A DNA stretch of 43,915 nucleotides, from contig NZ_JACONW010000034.1 in assembly GCF_014357575.1 (NCBI RefSeq), positions 1-43,915 on the forward strand, read 5' to 3'. Position 1 is the stretch's first letter. Each line of letters begins with the position of its first letter. Source of the stretch: Pseudomonas folii (GTDB lineage Bacteria; Pseudomonadota; Gammaproteobacteria; Pseudomonadales; Pseudomonadaceae). This document shows, piece by piece, positions 1-8,501 of this stretch. Under the pieces are notes generated by a model. That model was not told where the DNA came from. It worked only from the letters and a program-made list of their open reading frames with translations, and ran no database searches. A program made the translations under genes and the position numbers.

Positions 1-344
1 ATCAGGAATAGCATGGAATCAGGCACGAACCCCGGAGTTCTAGGCATGTCGTCCCGTGGCAGCACACGCGTACTATCCGCGCACGACCGTATTGCTGACG
101 ATCCTCGTCAAGGTATTGCGCAAGTCACGCCAAAGAGCGGCTGCCATACCTGCTGTCTTTCTTTTTTGTTTCTGCCTGCCGGATTAAATCCTCCGGCGTT
201 TTCATAGGCGCGCTACTTTTAAATTACCCGGCAACGATCCGGGTGATCACAAAACTATACCGAACCGAACCGAAACCGCTGTGGACCAGCGTCGCCAACC
301 CGACGCATCAGCGGTTAACCGTGATGAATGCCAGAGGTTTTACG
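1..344. other. Gene-free left edge and leader of the oxidoreductase genes
   Basis: No convincing gene is seen. A small hairpin with arms GCCGGA (178-183) and TCCGGC (192-197) followed by GTTTT could be a weak terminator for a gene outside the window. A second short hairpin, ACCCGG (226-231) with CCGGGT (239-244), lies in the leader of the [2Fe-2S] subunit gene. A short forward reading frame at 13-207 has no recognisable domain or ribosome site. Confidence 0.5.
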
Positions 345-797
345 ATGCAAACACTACTGATCAATGGTCAGGAGCATGAGCTGGATGTCGCTGAAGACAT
401 GCCATTGCTCTGGGTCCTGCGCGATGTGCTGGGCCTGACGGGTACCAAATATGGCTGCGGCATCGCCCAGTGCGGCGTGTGCACGGTGCATCTGGACGGT
501 CAGGCCGTACGCTCTTGCGTGTTGCCGGTCAGTGCTGTCGGCGGACGCAAAGTCACTACCATTGAAGCCGTCGGCGAATTGCCGGTCGGTCAGGAAGTGC
601 AAAAAGCCTGGCTCGCCCATGAAGTCGTGCAATGCGGTTACTGCCAGCCGGGGCAGATCATGTCTGCCGTGGCGCTGCTGCAGGCGCATCCGGACGCCAA
701 CGATGAACAGATCACCGAGGCCATGGCCGGGAATCTGTGCCGTTGCGCGACCTATACGCGGATTCGTGCCGCCATCAAAAGCGTCAGTCAGGCCTGA
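345..797 (+). CDS. [2Fe-2S] subunit of aldehyde/isoquinoline oxidoreductase (IorA type)
   Basis: This 150-residue protein is the small electron-transfer subunit of a xanthine-oxidase-family molybdenum hydroxylase. It carries two [2Fe-2S] centres: a plant-ferredoxin-type N-terminal cluster with C38, C43, C46 and C58, and a C-terminal helical cluster with C97-x2-C100 and C132-x-C134. Both sets are complete. The ATG at 345 is chosen because AGAGG lies 8 bases upstream and because the protein then starts exactly at the family's first beta strand; the frame stays open back to a GTG at 243, and an ATG at 324 is also possible. The molybdopterin subunit follows after 11 bases, so the two are co-transcribed. 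The length and two-subunit layout fit the IorAB/membrane-linked aldehyde dehydrogenase branch, which lacks a FAD subunit. The substrate is not readable from sequence. Confidence 0.93.
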   Translation: MQTLLINGQEHELDVAEDMPLLWVLRDVLGLTGTKYGCGIAQCGVCTVHLDGQAVRSCVLPVSAVGGRKVTTIEAVGELPVGQEVQKAWLAHEVVQCGYCQPGQIMSAVALLQAHPDANDEQITEAMAGNLCRCATYTRIRAAIKSVSQA

Positions 798-808
798 AGG
801 AAGACACC

Positions 809-3001
809 ATGTCAGAAGTAAAAGGATCTGCTGCGACGGTGTCACGTCGCGGACTGCTCAAGGGTGGAGCGCTTTCGCTGGGAGGGCTGGTGATCAGCAC
901 CTGGCTGCCGCCGATGGCCACACGCAGCATGGCGGCCGAAGCGGTCAGCGCTGCCCGTCTGGGTGACAAAGCCTCGCCGGGTTTTGGTGCCTTTGTGCGC
1001 GTAGCCCTCGACGGGCAAGTCACCTTGATCTCGCCGAAAATCGAAATGGGTCAGGGCGTTCAGACAGGGATCGCAATGATGGTCGCCGAAGAGCTGGAAG
1101 TCCCGCTCAGCTCGGTCAGGATCGAAGAGTCGCCGCCCGACGCGGCGCTGTACACCGACAACATTCTGCAATTCCAGGCCACCGGCGGTTCTTCATCGAC
1201 CCGCTACACCTGGGAGCCATTGCGCAAAGCCGGCGCAACCGCGCGCGTTCTGCTGATCCAAGCCGCCGCCGTTCGCTGGAACGTGGCGCCAAGCCTGTGC
1301 CGTGCCGAAAACGGTCAGGTGGTCGGGCCAAACGGCAAGACCTTGTCCTATGGCGAACTGGTAGAAGCCGCTGCTGCGCTCCCGGTTCCCAAGGACGTGC
1401 CGCTCAAGGCTATTGCCGACTTCAAATTGCTGGGCACTTCCGCACAACGTCTGGACACGCCGCACAAGGTCAACGGTTCGGCGCAGTTCACCATCGACGT
1501 GAAAATCCCCGACATGCTGATCGCGTCGTCGCTGACCTGCCCGGTCCACGGCGGCAAGCTGCGCAGTGTGAAAGACGAAGCCGCGCGCAAAGTCCCCGGT
1601 GTTCGCGACGTGATCCGTCTGGAGAATGCCGTCGCCGTCACTGCAACCAATTTCTGGTCTTGCCAGCAAGCGCTGAAGGCGCTGGAAATTGAATGGGACT
1701 TCGGTCCTCATGCGTCGATTGACTCCGCACAGCTGGACAAAGAGCTGCTGGACGCCAGTTCCAAGGACGGCGTTTTCGCCAAGCAGACCGGTGACATCGG
1801 CGCGGCGCTGAAGAACGCTTCAAGTCAGTTCGAAGCCGTATACCAGCAGCCGTTCCTGTCTCACTCGCCGCTGGAACCCATGACCTGTGTTGCCCATGTT
1901 CGCCCTGATATGTGCGAGCTGTGGGTGGGTTGCCAGGCACCGGGCTTCGCGCAAATGGGCGCGGCCAAGGTCGCCGGTCTGCCTGTGGATAAAGTCGTTA
2001 TCCACAACCAGCTCATCGGCGGCGGCTTCGGTCGTCGCCTGGAGTCGGACTTCATCTTCCAGGCCGTGGACATCGCCCGCCAGCTCAGCTACCCGATCAA
2101 GTTGATCTGGAGCCGCGAAGAAGACATGACCCACGACAAGTACCGTCCGCATTATGTGGACCGCATGAATGCGGCGCTGGGTAAGGATGGCAAACCGATT
2201 GGCTGGGAACACCGAATCGCGGGCGCTTCAGTGATGGCTGCGTACGTCGGCAAGCTGCCGGAAAGCGGTGTGGATGCTGACGCCGTCGAAGTGGCCATCG
2301 ACCCGGTTTACAAACTCGGCAGCCTCCAAGTGCGCTATATCCGCCAGGACCCGGACGTGATTCCGGTTTCCTGGTGGCGTGGCGTGGGCCCGTTGCGCAG
2401 CACTTACGCCGTCGAAAGCTTCATCGACGAGCTGGCGCACAACGCCAAAATTGATCCGGTTGAATACCGCCTGAGCCTGATGCAGGAGCAACCCCGCGCT
2501 CAGGCAGTCTTGAAGAAGGCTGCAGAGATCGCCGACTGGAAAACCCCTCTGCCCGCTGGCCACGGTCGTGGCGTCGCGGTCAGCGCCGTGTTTGGCAGCT
2601 TCGTGGCGACCATCGTCGAGCTGGAAGTGCAGGCTAACAAAGGGATGCGGATCAAGCGTCTGATCACGGTGGTGGATTGCGGCTTTGCCACCAACCCACG
2701 GTCTGTCGAATCGCAGATGGAAGGCGGCACGCTGTTCGGCCTGTCGGCTGCGCTGTTCAATGAAATCCTCATCGAGAAAGGCCAGGTCGTGCAGACCAAC
2801 TTTCACGCCTATCGGCAGATCCGCATGAGTGATGCACCGCCTGTGGAGGTGCATGTGATCAAGAGTGAAGAAAGCCCCGGTGGTGTCGGTGAGACCGGCG
2901 CAGTGCCTGCTGCTGCAGCCCTGGTCAACGCCGTGTTCGCCGCGTCGAAAGTACGCGAGCGTCGTCTGCCACTGAGCCGTTTCGGCTATTTCACTCTTTG
3001 A
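809..3001 (+). CDS. Molybdopterin-binding subunit of aldehyde/isoquinoline oxidoreductase (IorB type)
   Basis: The 730-residue catalytic subunit binds molybdopterin cytosine dinucleotide and hydroxylates an aldehyde or N-heterocycle. A twin-arginine signal is visible at the N-terminus (R13-R14 followed by GLLKGG and a hydrophobic stretch), so the folded complex is exported to the periplasm, presumably taking the signal-less small subunit with it. Family landmarks include the glycine-rich GGGFGRR segment in the middle of the chain and the C-terminal GVGETG loop with the catalytic glutamate E695. The ATG at 809 is preceded by GAAGGA; the open frame starts earlier, overlapping the previous gene, but lacks a ribosome site there. 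A cytochrome c gene starts 11 bases after the stop and is the likely electron acceptor. Isoquinoline oxidation is only one option; aldehyde oxidation is equally possible. Confidence 0.92.
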   Translation: MSEVKGSAATVSRRGLLKGGALSLGGLVISTWLPPMATRSMAAEAVSAARLGDKASPGFGAFVRVALDGQVTLISPKIEMGQGVQTGIAMMVAEELEVPLSSVRIEESPPDAALYTDNILQFQATGGSSSTRYTWEPLRKAGATARVLLIQAAAVRWNVAPSLCRAENGQVVGPNGKTLSYGELVEAAAALPVPKDVPLKAIADFKLLGTSAQRLDTPHKVNGSAQFTIDVKIPDMLIASSLTCPVHGGKLRSVKDEAARKVPGVRDVIRLENAVAVTATNFWSCQQALKALEIEWDFGPHASIDSAQLDKELLDASSKDGVFAKQTGDIGAALKNASSQFEAVYQQPFLSHSPLEPMTCVAHVRPDMCELWVGCQAPGFAQMGAAKVAGLPVDKVVIHNQLIGGGFGRRLESDFIFQAVDIARQLSYPIKLIWSREEDMTHDKYRPHYVDRMNAALGKDGKPIGWEHRIAGASVMAAYVGKLPESGVDADAVEVAIDPVYKLGSLQVRYIRQDPDVIPVSWWRGVGPLRSTYAVESFIDELAHNAKIDPVEYRLSLMQEQPRAQAVLKKAAEIADWKTPLPAGHGRGVAVSAVFGSFVATIVELEVQANKGMRIKRLITVVDCGFATNPRSVESQMEGGTLFGLSAALFNEILIEKGQVVQTNFHAYRQIRMSDAPPVEVHVIKSEESPGGVGETGAVPAAAALVNAVFAASKVRERRLPLSRFGYFTL

Positions 3002-3012
3002 GGAGCGCTGTC

Positions 3013-4227
3013 ATGAAAACGTTGAATTATGCGCTCGCCGTGCTGGGTGCAAGCTTTGGGCTGACGGCTCAGGCTGCTGATCAAAGCCTCATCAGCAAAG
3101 GCGAGTACCTGACTCGTGCGGCTGATTGCGTGGCATGTCACGTGGCACCTGGCGGCAAGCCCTATGCGGGCGGGCTGGAATTCAAGCTGCCGTTTGGCAC
3201 GCTGTATTCGCCGAACATCACCCCCGATAAGGAAACCGGGATTGGCAACTGGACCGACGATGAATTCGTCAGCGCGTTGCAAAAGGGCGTCGGCAAGGAC
3301 GGCAAGCATTACTATCCGGCCTTCCCGTATACCTCGTACACGCTAATGCCGCGCGAGGACATTCTGGCGATCAAAGCGTATCTGTTCAGCCTTGAGCCGA
3401 TCAGTCAGAAGCCCAAAGAAAATGACCTGGCTTTCCCGTTCAACCAGCGTTGGGGCATGTTCTTCTGGAACGCGATCTTCGCCGATAACGAACGCTTCGT
3501 GCCGGACAGCAAACAGTCTGCCGAATGGAACCGTGGCGCGTATCTGGTGCAGGGGCCGGGTCACTGTGGCGAATGTCACACCCCGCGCAATATCTTCCAG
3601 GCCATGAGCAGCGGTAAATCCCTGGCCGGTGGTGAAATTGGCAACTGGCGTGCTTACAACATCAGCTCTGACCCGAAACACGGGATCGGTGCCTGGCCGC
3701 AAGAGGCGCTGGTGAGCTACCTGTCCAAAGGTTACGCGCCGGGTTATGGCGGTGCTGGCGGGCCGATGGCGGATGCAGTCGAGCACAGCCTGCGCTACCT
3801 GACGCCGGAAGACGTGAACGCAATTGCCGTTTACCTCAAGTCAACGCCTGCACGCAGCCAGGGTGTGCCGCGACCGTCTGTTGCGGTCAACGACAAGGCT
3901 GAGAAAGGCCTGGGCAGCAAGGTGTTTACCGATTCCTGCGTGGGCTGCCACCGTCTGGACGGCACGGGTAATCAGTCGGCAATCGCGACCTTGATTGGTT
4001 TGAAAACCGTCAACGACCCCGCAGGCACCAACCTGATGGCGACGTTGCTGGAAGGTCACACCCAGGGCATGCTCCGCGCCGACCAACGCATGCCGGACTT
4101 CGCCCGCGCCTATAACGACACCGAGCTGGCAGCAGTCAGCACATTTGTACTGCGCCGTTTTGGACAGAGCAATGGGGAAGTGAAGGCAGAGGATGTCGCG
4201 AAATCGAGAGAGGCTTCGTTGCACTGA
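3013..4227 (+). CDS. Periplasmic triheme cytochrome c, electron acceptor of the molybdenum dehydrogenase
   Basis: The 404-residue protein has a Sec signal peptide (about residues 1-21, ending AQA) and three CxxCH haem sites: C39/C42/H43, C185/C188/H189 and C309/C312/H313. Three c-type domains in about 400 residues match the cytochrome subunit of membrane-bound alcohol/aldehyde and gluconate dehydrogenases, which pass electrons to ubiquinone or a terminal oxidase. AGGAG overlaps the stop of the upstream gene and sits 7 bases before the ATG, so translation is coupled to the two preceding genes. No obvious C-terminal membrane helix is present. It ends in a region of REP hairpins, convergent with rmd. 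Confidence 0.93.
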   Translation: MKTLNYALAVLGASFGLTAQAADQSLISKGEYLTRAADCVACHVAPGGKPYAGGLEFKLPFGTLYSPNITPDKETGIGNWTDDEFVSALQKGVGKDGKHYYPAFPYTSYTLMPREDILAIKAYLFSLEPISQKPKENDLAFPFNQRWGMFFWNAIFADNERFVPDSKQSAEWNRGAYLVQGPGHCGECHTPRNIFQAMSSGKSLAGGEIGNWRAYNISSDPKHGIGAWPQEALVSYLSKGYAPGYGGAGGPMADAVEHSLRYLTPEDVNAIAVYLKSTPARSQGVPRPSVAVNDKAEKGLGSKVFTDSCVGCHRLDGTGNQSAIATLIGLKTVNDPAGTNLMATLLEGHTQGMLRADQRMPDFARAYNDTELAAVSTFVLRRFGQSNGEVKAEDVAKSREASLH

Positions 4228-4260
4228 TCATTGATCATTGGAATTGAAATGCTCTCCCCT

Positions 4261-4362
4261 TGTGGGAGCGGTGCTTGCCCGCGATAGAAACGATGCGATC
4301 TAAAGCGAACCGCGTCCAGCCCTATCGTCGGAATGCCGCCCAGGCCAAGCACCGCTCCCACA
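4261..4362. repeat. REP-type inverted repeat
   Basis: The 17-base arm TGTGGGAGCGGTGCTTG (4261-4277) recurs as its exact reverse complement at 4346-4362. The same arm reappears at 8128. It lies between the convergent ends of the cytochrome c gene and rmd, the usual place for Pseudomonas REP elements, where they can act in transcription termination or mRNA protection. Confidence 0.85.
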
Positions 4363-4379
4363 GGAATCTGCGCTATCCC

Positions 4380-4469
4380 GTAGGACCGGCTTTAGCCGGG
4401 AGGGCGTCGGGACATTCACCAAATACTCTTCGCCAGCAATACCGCTCTCCCGGCTAAAGCCGGTCCTAC
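4380..4469. repeat. REP-type inverted repeat, GTAGGACCGGCTTTAGCC core
   Basis: A 23-base arm at 4380-4402 is matched perfectly in reverse complement at 4447-4469. Each arm is also internally near-palindromic (CCGGCTTTAGCCGG). The same unit is found at 8233-8321 and, degenerate, at 31931-32017. Confidence 0.85.
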
Positions 4470-4495
4470 GGTGTTGAAGGCCGCTGATACGTGCA

Positions 4496-5389
4496 TCAGC
4501 CTTCCAACATCCACCGCAACGTCTCTTTCAACGGCGGTGTCTGCCACTCTGGTACCAGCCCGCGCAGGCGTGAGTTATCCCCGCACAACGTCTTCACTTC
4601 GTTCTCCCGGACGAACGCCGGATTCACTTCGGTGATGATTTCATGGCCGGTGATTTCGCTGCACATGTCGATCACTTCGCGCAGCGAATGAGTGACGCCT
4701 GAGCTGACATTGATGGTCTGCCCGACAGGCTGAACCTCCAGCAACCCCCGATACGCACTGACAACCGCCCGGACGTCGCTGAAGTCGCGCCAGACATCAA
4801 GGTTACCCAACTCGATCCTGTCCGCCTTGCGCAAAAAGTGCGCGACGATTTTGGGCAGCAGAAAGTTTTCGTCCTGCCCCACGCCGGTGTAATTGAACGG
4901 GCGGGCAATGATGAGAGGTAAGCGGGCCTGCCAGAGATTAGCCATGTGTTCCATGGCTAATTTGCTGACCGCGTAATCATTGGCAGGGGAGGCTGGCGTT
5001 GTTTCATCCAGCGAACCTTCGGAGGCATTTCCGTAGACGTTCGCGCTGCTGGCGATCAGCACACATTCCGGGGTTTTGCCGCATGCATCGATGGCCTCCA
5101 GCAGGTTGCGAGTGCCGATCAGGTTGACCTGATAAAACGCATCCGCCACGCCATGCCCGACAAAGGCCACTGCGGCAAGATGCACCACAATGTCGGGCTG
5201 GATTTCGGCCAACAGCTTTTGCAGCGCTGCAGTGTCCGCCAGATCGACCTGGTAATAGCCCGCCTCTGCAGAAGGTTGACGACCAATGCCGATGACTTCG
5301 CAGCCCTGGGCCTGGAGTTCCGCGGCCATGTAGCGGCCGGTGAAACCGTGGATGCCGGTAATCAACGCGCGCTTGCCAGCAATAGTCAT
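4496..5389 (-). CDS. rmd: GDP-4-dehydro-6-deoxy-D-mannose reductase
   Basis: The 297-residue short-chain dehydrogenase/reductase of the extended (epimerase) type reduces GDP-4-keto-6-deoxymannose to GDP-D-rhamnose in the cytoplasm. Visible features are the Rossmann loop G12-x2-G15-x2-G18, the SSANVYG active-site segment near residue 114, and the catalytic Y139-x3-K143 pair. The start codon overlaps the stop of gmd by one base (TGATG), so the two are translationally coupled. Pairing with gmd favours Rmd over GDP-fucose synthase (Fcl), whose length is about 320 and whose sequence differs. GDP-D-rhamnose feeds rhamnan polysaccharides (common polysaccharide antigen / O antigen) in Pseudomonas, and also glycosylation of flagellin in some strains. 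Confidence 0.9.
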   Translation of the reverse strand: MTIAGKRALITGIHGFTGRYMAAELQAQGCEVIGIGRQPSAEAGYYQVDLADTAALQKLLAEIQPDIVVHLAAVAFVGHGVADAFYQVNLIGTRNLLEAIDACGKTPECVLIASSANVYGNASEGSLDETTPASPANDYAVSKLAMEHMANLWQARLPLIIARPFNYTGVGQDENFLLPKIVAHFLRKADRIELGNLDVWRDFSDVRAVVSAYRGLLEVQPVGQTINVSSGVTHSLREVIDMCSEITGHEIITEVNPAFVRENEVKTLCGDNSRLRGLVPEWQTPPLKETLRWMLEG

Positions 5390-6420
5390 CAGAAGCTAAT
5401 GCCTCTTTCATTACGCAGCAAATCTGCTTCAACCATCATGCGGCACAACTCCTCTAGCGTGGTTCTGGATTCCCAGCCAAGGATTTTCTTCGCCTTGGCC
5501 GGGTCCCCGACGAGCAGTTCGACCTCGTTCGGTCGGTAAAATTTCGGGTTGACCGTCACCAGCACTTTGCCCGATGCAGCATCCAGCGCGTGCTCATCTT
5601 CACCTGTGCCTTTCCATTCGATGTCCATGCCGACGGCTTTGAACGTCATGGTGACGAAGTCGCGCACGGTTTCCACGCGGTTGGTGGCGAGGATAAAGGT
5701 GTCCGGCTCGTCAGCCTGAAGCATTCGCCACATGCCCTCGACGTACTCCTTGGAATACCCCCAGTCACGCTTGGCGTCCATGTTGCCCAGAGAAAACGCG
5801 TCCAGCTGACCCAATTTGATCTTGGCCACTGAGTCGGTGATCTTGCGGGTCACGAATTCCAGCCCGCGCAGGGGCGACTCGTGGTTGAACAAGATGCCGC
5901 TGGTTCCAAAGATCCCGTACGACTCCCGGTAATTGATGGTCATCCAGTGCGCGTAAAGTTTGGCAACGCCATAAGGGCTGCGCGGGTAAAACGGCGTGCT
6001 TTCAATTTGCGGGATGGCTTGCACCTTGCCGAACATCTCCGACGTGGATGCCTGATAAAAGCGGATTTTCGGGTTAACGATGCGTATGGCTTCGAGCAGA
6101 TTGACCACGCCCACGCCGGTAATTTCGGCGGTGGTCAGCGGTTGGTCGAAGGACACCCCCACGAAGCTTTGCGCTGCCAGGTTATAGATTTCCGTGGCTT
6201 CGGTTTTCTGCAGCAGCCGAATGCTGGCTGACAGATCCGTCAGGTCGTATTCGATCAAGTGCAGGTTGGGATGATTCTGTATACCCAGCTCGTTTATGCG
6301 CCAGAAGTTCACCGAACTGGTGCGTCGGTAGGTGCCATAAACCGTGTAGCCCTTTTCGAGCAATAACTCGCTCAGGTAAGCGCCATCCTGTCCTGTGATG
6401 CCGGTGACGATTGCTTTCAT
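5389..6420 (-). CDS. gmd: GDP-mannose 4,6-dehydratase
   Basis: The 343-residue NADP-dependent enzyme makes GDP-4-keto-6-deoxy-D-mannose from GDP-mannose. Motifs: G7-x2-G10-x2-G13 nucleotide loop, STSEMFG with T126 and E128, the Y150-x3-K154 pair, and the RR(T)SS loop around residue 32 that contacts NADP and the neighbouring subunit. The start MKAIVTG matches the family N-terminus; the frame is open back to 6501 but that extension (residues before MKAIVTG) has no ribosome site and no homology pattern. The start used here also has only a weak ribosome site. It is first in a two-gene unit with rmd, with no glycosyltransferase or ABC exporter alongside. Confidence 0.92.
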   Translation of the reverse strand: MKAIVTGITGQDGAYLSELLLEKGYTVYGTYRRTSSVNFWRINELGIQNHPNLHLIEYDLTDLSASIRLLQKTEATEIYNLAAQSFVGVSFDQPLTTAEITGVGVVNLLEAIRIVNPKIRFYQASTSEMFGKVQAIPQIESTPFYPRSPYGVAKLYAHWMTINYRESYGIFGTSGILFNHESPLRGLEFVTRKITDSVAKIKLGQLDAFSLGNMDAKRDWGYSKEYVEGMWRMLQADEPDTFILATNRVETVRDFVTMTFKAVGMDIEWKGTGEDEHALDAASGKVLVTVNPKFYRPNEVELLVGDPAKAKKILGWESRTTLEELCRMMVEADLLRNERGISF

Positions 6421-6778
6421 ACGGTGGCTTTCAACTCCGTTCATGAGGATAGAGCGGTCGCCTGTCGGGATCTTCATGACCACAACGCTATGGCTGACCA
6501 TCCTTGATACTGCGGGGGAGATGCTACGCGAGACCCTTCACATGCTAGACGACACATCGGCCAAGTAAAGCCGGCTCGCAACATCTTGCAAAAAACACGC
6601 GCACGATTGGAAAGTCTGCTTTATTTACTCATGTGCGGGTAAGTAGTGAGTGGAAACGGGCTCGACCTCACGCATTTGGCGGCGTGTAGCGCGTTGCGTG
6701 AAATCTGACCAAGGGTCATAAGCCCTTTTCACCCTTTGCCGATAACCGAAAATACTCAACACATCGACCGGTGGCGAA
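6421..6778. other. Divergent intergenic region between gmd and the chemoreceptor gene
   Basis: The only strong signal is the sigma-28 promoter at 6719-6745 reading towards the chemoreceptor. The gmd promoter must lie in the left half; no clear consensus boxes were found for it. Confidence 0.5.
6719..6745 (+). promoter_or_regulatory. Sigma-28 (FliA) flagellar-class promoter
   Basis: TAAG, then 15 bases, then GCCGATAA. The -10 octamer is a perfect match to the FliA consensus and the -35 matches TAAA at three of four positions with the canonical spacing. The start codon of the chemoreceptor lies 33 bases downstream, giving a short leader. Confidence 0.85.
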
Positions 6779-8092
6779 ATGTTCAACACTCGCTTGAAAA
6801 AGGAATTACAGGCGCAACAAGCCGAGTTGGCAATCTACAGGCAGATGGAAGTCGGCATGAATGCGCAGATGCTTTCCATCACCCTTGATTCCAACTATCG
6901 CATTACCCGAATCAACGACAATTTTCTGAAAATACTGGGCTATGGTTCCGAACGCGTTCTGGGCCGACCGCTGGATGATCTCGTTCCGGCCTATGTCAGA
7001 CAACTGGAGTGCTACCGCAACCTCATTGCGGCGGTCGACAATGGCGTATCCGTCATCGACAACTACCGTTTCATCAAGGCGGACGGCGGTCTGGCCTGGG
7101 TGCGGGCGATCTGGTATCCGATCATGGGCGCGGATGGCAAGTTGTCCGAGGTCCGTTGCTTCGGTAGCGACATCACCGAAACGATCGAGCTGGCCACGGA
7201 AAACGCCGGTTTCATACAGGCGCTGCTGCGCTCGACTGCGGTCATCGAGTTCGATCTCAGTGGGCATGTGATCACGGCCAACGATCAGTTCTTGCGCGGC
7301 ATGGGTTACAGCCTTTCGCAGATCAAGGGCAAGCATCACAGTATGTTTTGCGAGCCTGAAGAAACCTCTTCATCCAAGTACAAAGAGTTCTGGGCGACCT
7401 TGAATCGTGGCGAGTTTGTTGCCAGCCGGTTCAAGCGGGTTGACGCCAGTGGTCGTGTGGTATGGCTGGAAGCAACGTACAACCCGGTGCATGACGCTCA
7501 GGGCAAACTTTATAAGGTTGTGAAGTTTGCCACCGTGGTAACGGATCAGGTCGAGCGCGAGGTGGAAGTCAGTGAAGCGGCCGGCATTGCTTTCGAGATT
7601 TCCCAGCGTACGGACTTGAGCGCCCAGCGCGGCGCGACGGTGGTTCAGGACACTGTGGACACCATGCGCAAGATATCGGACGAAATGCAGTCGGCGTCAG
7701 AAGGTATCGAAGCACTGGGCAAGCAGTCGCTGCTGATCAGCTCCATCGTTCAGACCATCGGCGGCATCGCGCAGCAAACCAACCTGCTGGCGCTTAACGC
7801 AGCGATTGAAGCTGCCCGGGCCGGTGAACAGGGCCGAGGCTTTGCGGTGGTAGCCGATGAGGTCCGGCAACTGGCAGGGCGCACCAGCACCGCCACCGAG
7901 GAAATCGTCAGCGTGGTGCAACAAAACCAGAATCTGGTGGATGCCGCCGTTCGCGGAATGGCCAACAGCCGGGGTCAGGCCGAGCAGGGGTTGGGGCTGG
8001 CAAACGATGCAGGCTCAGTGATCGTCGAAATCCAGGAGGGCGCTCGACAGGTGGTGGGCGCTGTGAGCCGGTTTGCCAATCAGTTGAAGTGA
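6779..8092 (+). CDS. Soluble PAS-PAS chemoreceptor, BdlA-like
   Basis: The 437-residue protein has a short coiled N-terminus, two PAS domains (about residues 25-135 and 145-255) and a C-terminal methyl-accepting signalling hairpin; the conserved tip ([20 protein letters not shown]) lies near residues 325-345. There is no signal peptide or membrane helix, so it senses an internal cue such as redox or oxygen. This architecture and length fit BdlA of P. aeruginosa, a biofilm-dispersion regulator of about 417 residues, and Aer-like receptors more generally. The hairpin is short, with little after the tip, as in BdlA. It is controlled by a sigma-28 promoter, so it is made with the flagellar late genes. 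It lies between polysaccharide genes, which fits but does not prove a role in leaving the biofilm. The ligand is unknown. Confidence 0.87.
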   Translation: MFNTRLKKELQAQQAELAIYRQMEVGMNAQMLSITLDSNYRITRINDNFLKILGYGSERVLGRPLDDLVPAYVRQLECYRNLIAAVDNGVSVIDNYRFIKADGGLAWVRAIWYPIMGADGKLSEVRCFGSDITETIELATENAGFIQALLRSTAVIEFDLSGHVITANDQFLRGMGYSLSQIKGKHHSMFCEPEETSSSKYKEFWATLNRGEFVASRFKRVDASGRVVWLEATYNPVHDAQGKLYKVVKFATVVTDQVEREVEVSEAAGIAFEISQRTDLSAQRGATVVQDTVDTMRKISDEMQSASEGIEALGKQSLLISSIVQTIGGIAQQTNLLALNAAIEAARAGEQGRGFAVVADEVRQLAGRTSTATEEIVSVVQQNQNLVDAAVRGMANSRGQAEQGLGLANDAGSVIVEIQEGARQVVGAVSRFANQLK

Positions 8093-8127
8093 GGTTAAGC
8101 GCAGTTTCTTGAATTGGAATAGGGTCC

Positions 8128-8216
8128 TGTGGGAGCGGTGCTTGCCCGCGACAAGGCTGGACGCGGTTCACTTTAGATGGTGTCCAGCCCTAACGCGGGC
8201 AAGCCTCGCTCCCACA
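8128..8216. repeat. REP-type inverted repeat
   Basis: Arms at 8128-8150 and 8194-8216 pair over 23 bases with few mismatches (GGGAGCGGTGCTTGCCCGCG against CGCGGGCAAGCCTCGCTCCC). The left arm starts with the same 17 bases as the element at 4261. Confidence 0.85.
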
Positions 8217-8232
8217 TAGACCGCGCTATTGC

Positions 8233-8321
8233 GTAGGACCGGCTTTAGCCGGGAGGAAGTCCGAATGTTCGCTAAATTTTCTTTGGCGACATGCCGCTCT
8301 CCCGGCTAAAGCCGGTCCTAC
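8233..8321. repeat. REP-type inverted repeat, GTAGGACCGGCTTTAGCC core
   Basis: Perfect 23-base arms at 8233-8255 and 8299-8321, identical to the arms at 4380-4402 and 4447-4469. Order and orientation relative to the preceding REP are the same as at 4261-4469. Confidence 0.85.
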
Positions 8322-8501
8322 AAGATCAAGAACTCGCTTGCAGGCAAACATAGAATCTCCCACAGGATTTGTGTCACACATGACACTGTATTTCTTCAGT
8401 CATCACCCGTAATTCCTGAGCTGACACCTTGCCCTTTGGACACGCGTGCGGGCATTGAGTACCCTTGCGGCCCACACCGCTCCAGGGGAGCCGCAGTGCT
8501 C

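Larger units (their letters stand above)
8093..8501. other. Intergenic region with two REP hairpins and an operator-like palindrome
   Basis: It holds REP hairpins at 8128-8216 and 8233-8321, and a perfect inverted repeat GTGTCA-N4-TGACAC at 8371-8386, about 115 bases before mltA, that may be a protein-binding site. Confidence 0.55.

Noticed and set aside
13..207. 64-codon forward frame at the left edge
   Set aside because: No ribosome site or domain, and it runs through a terminator-like hairpin.
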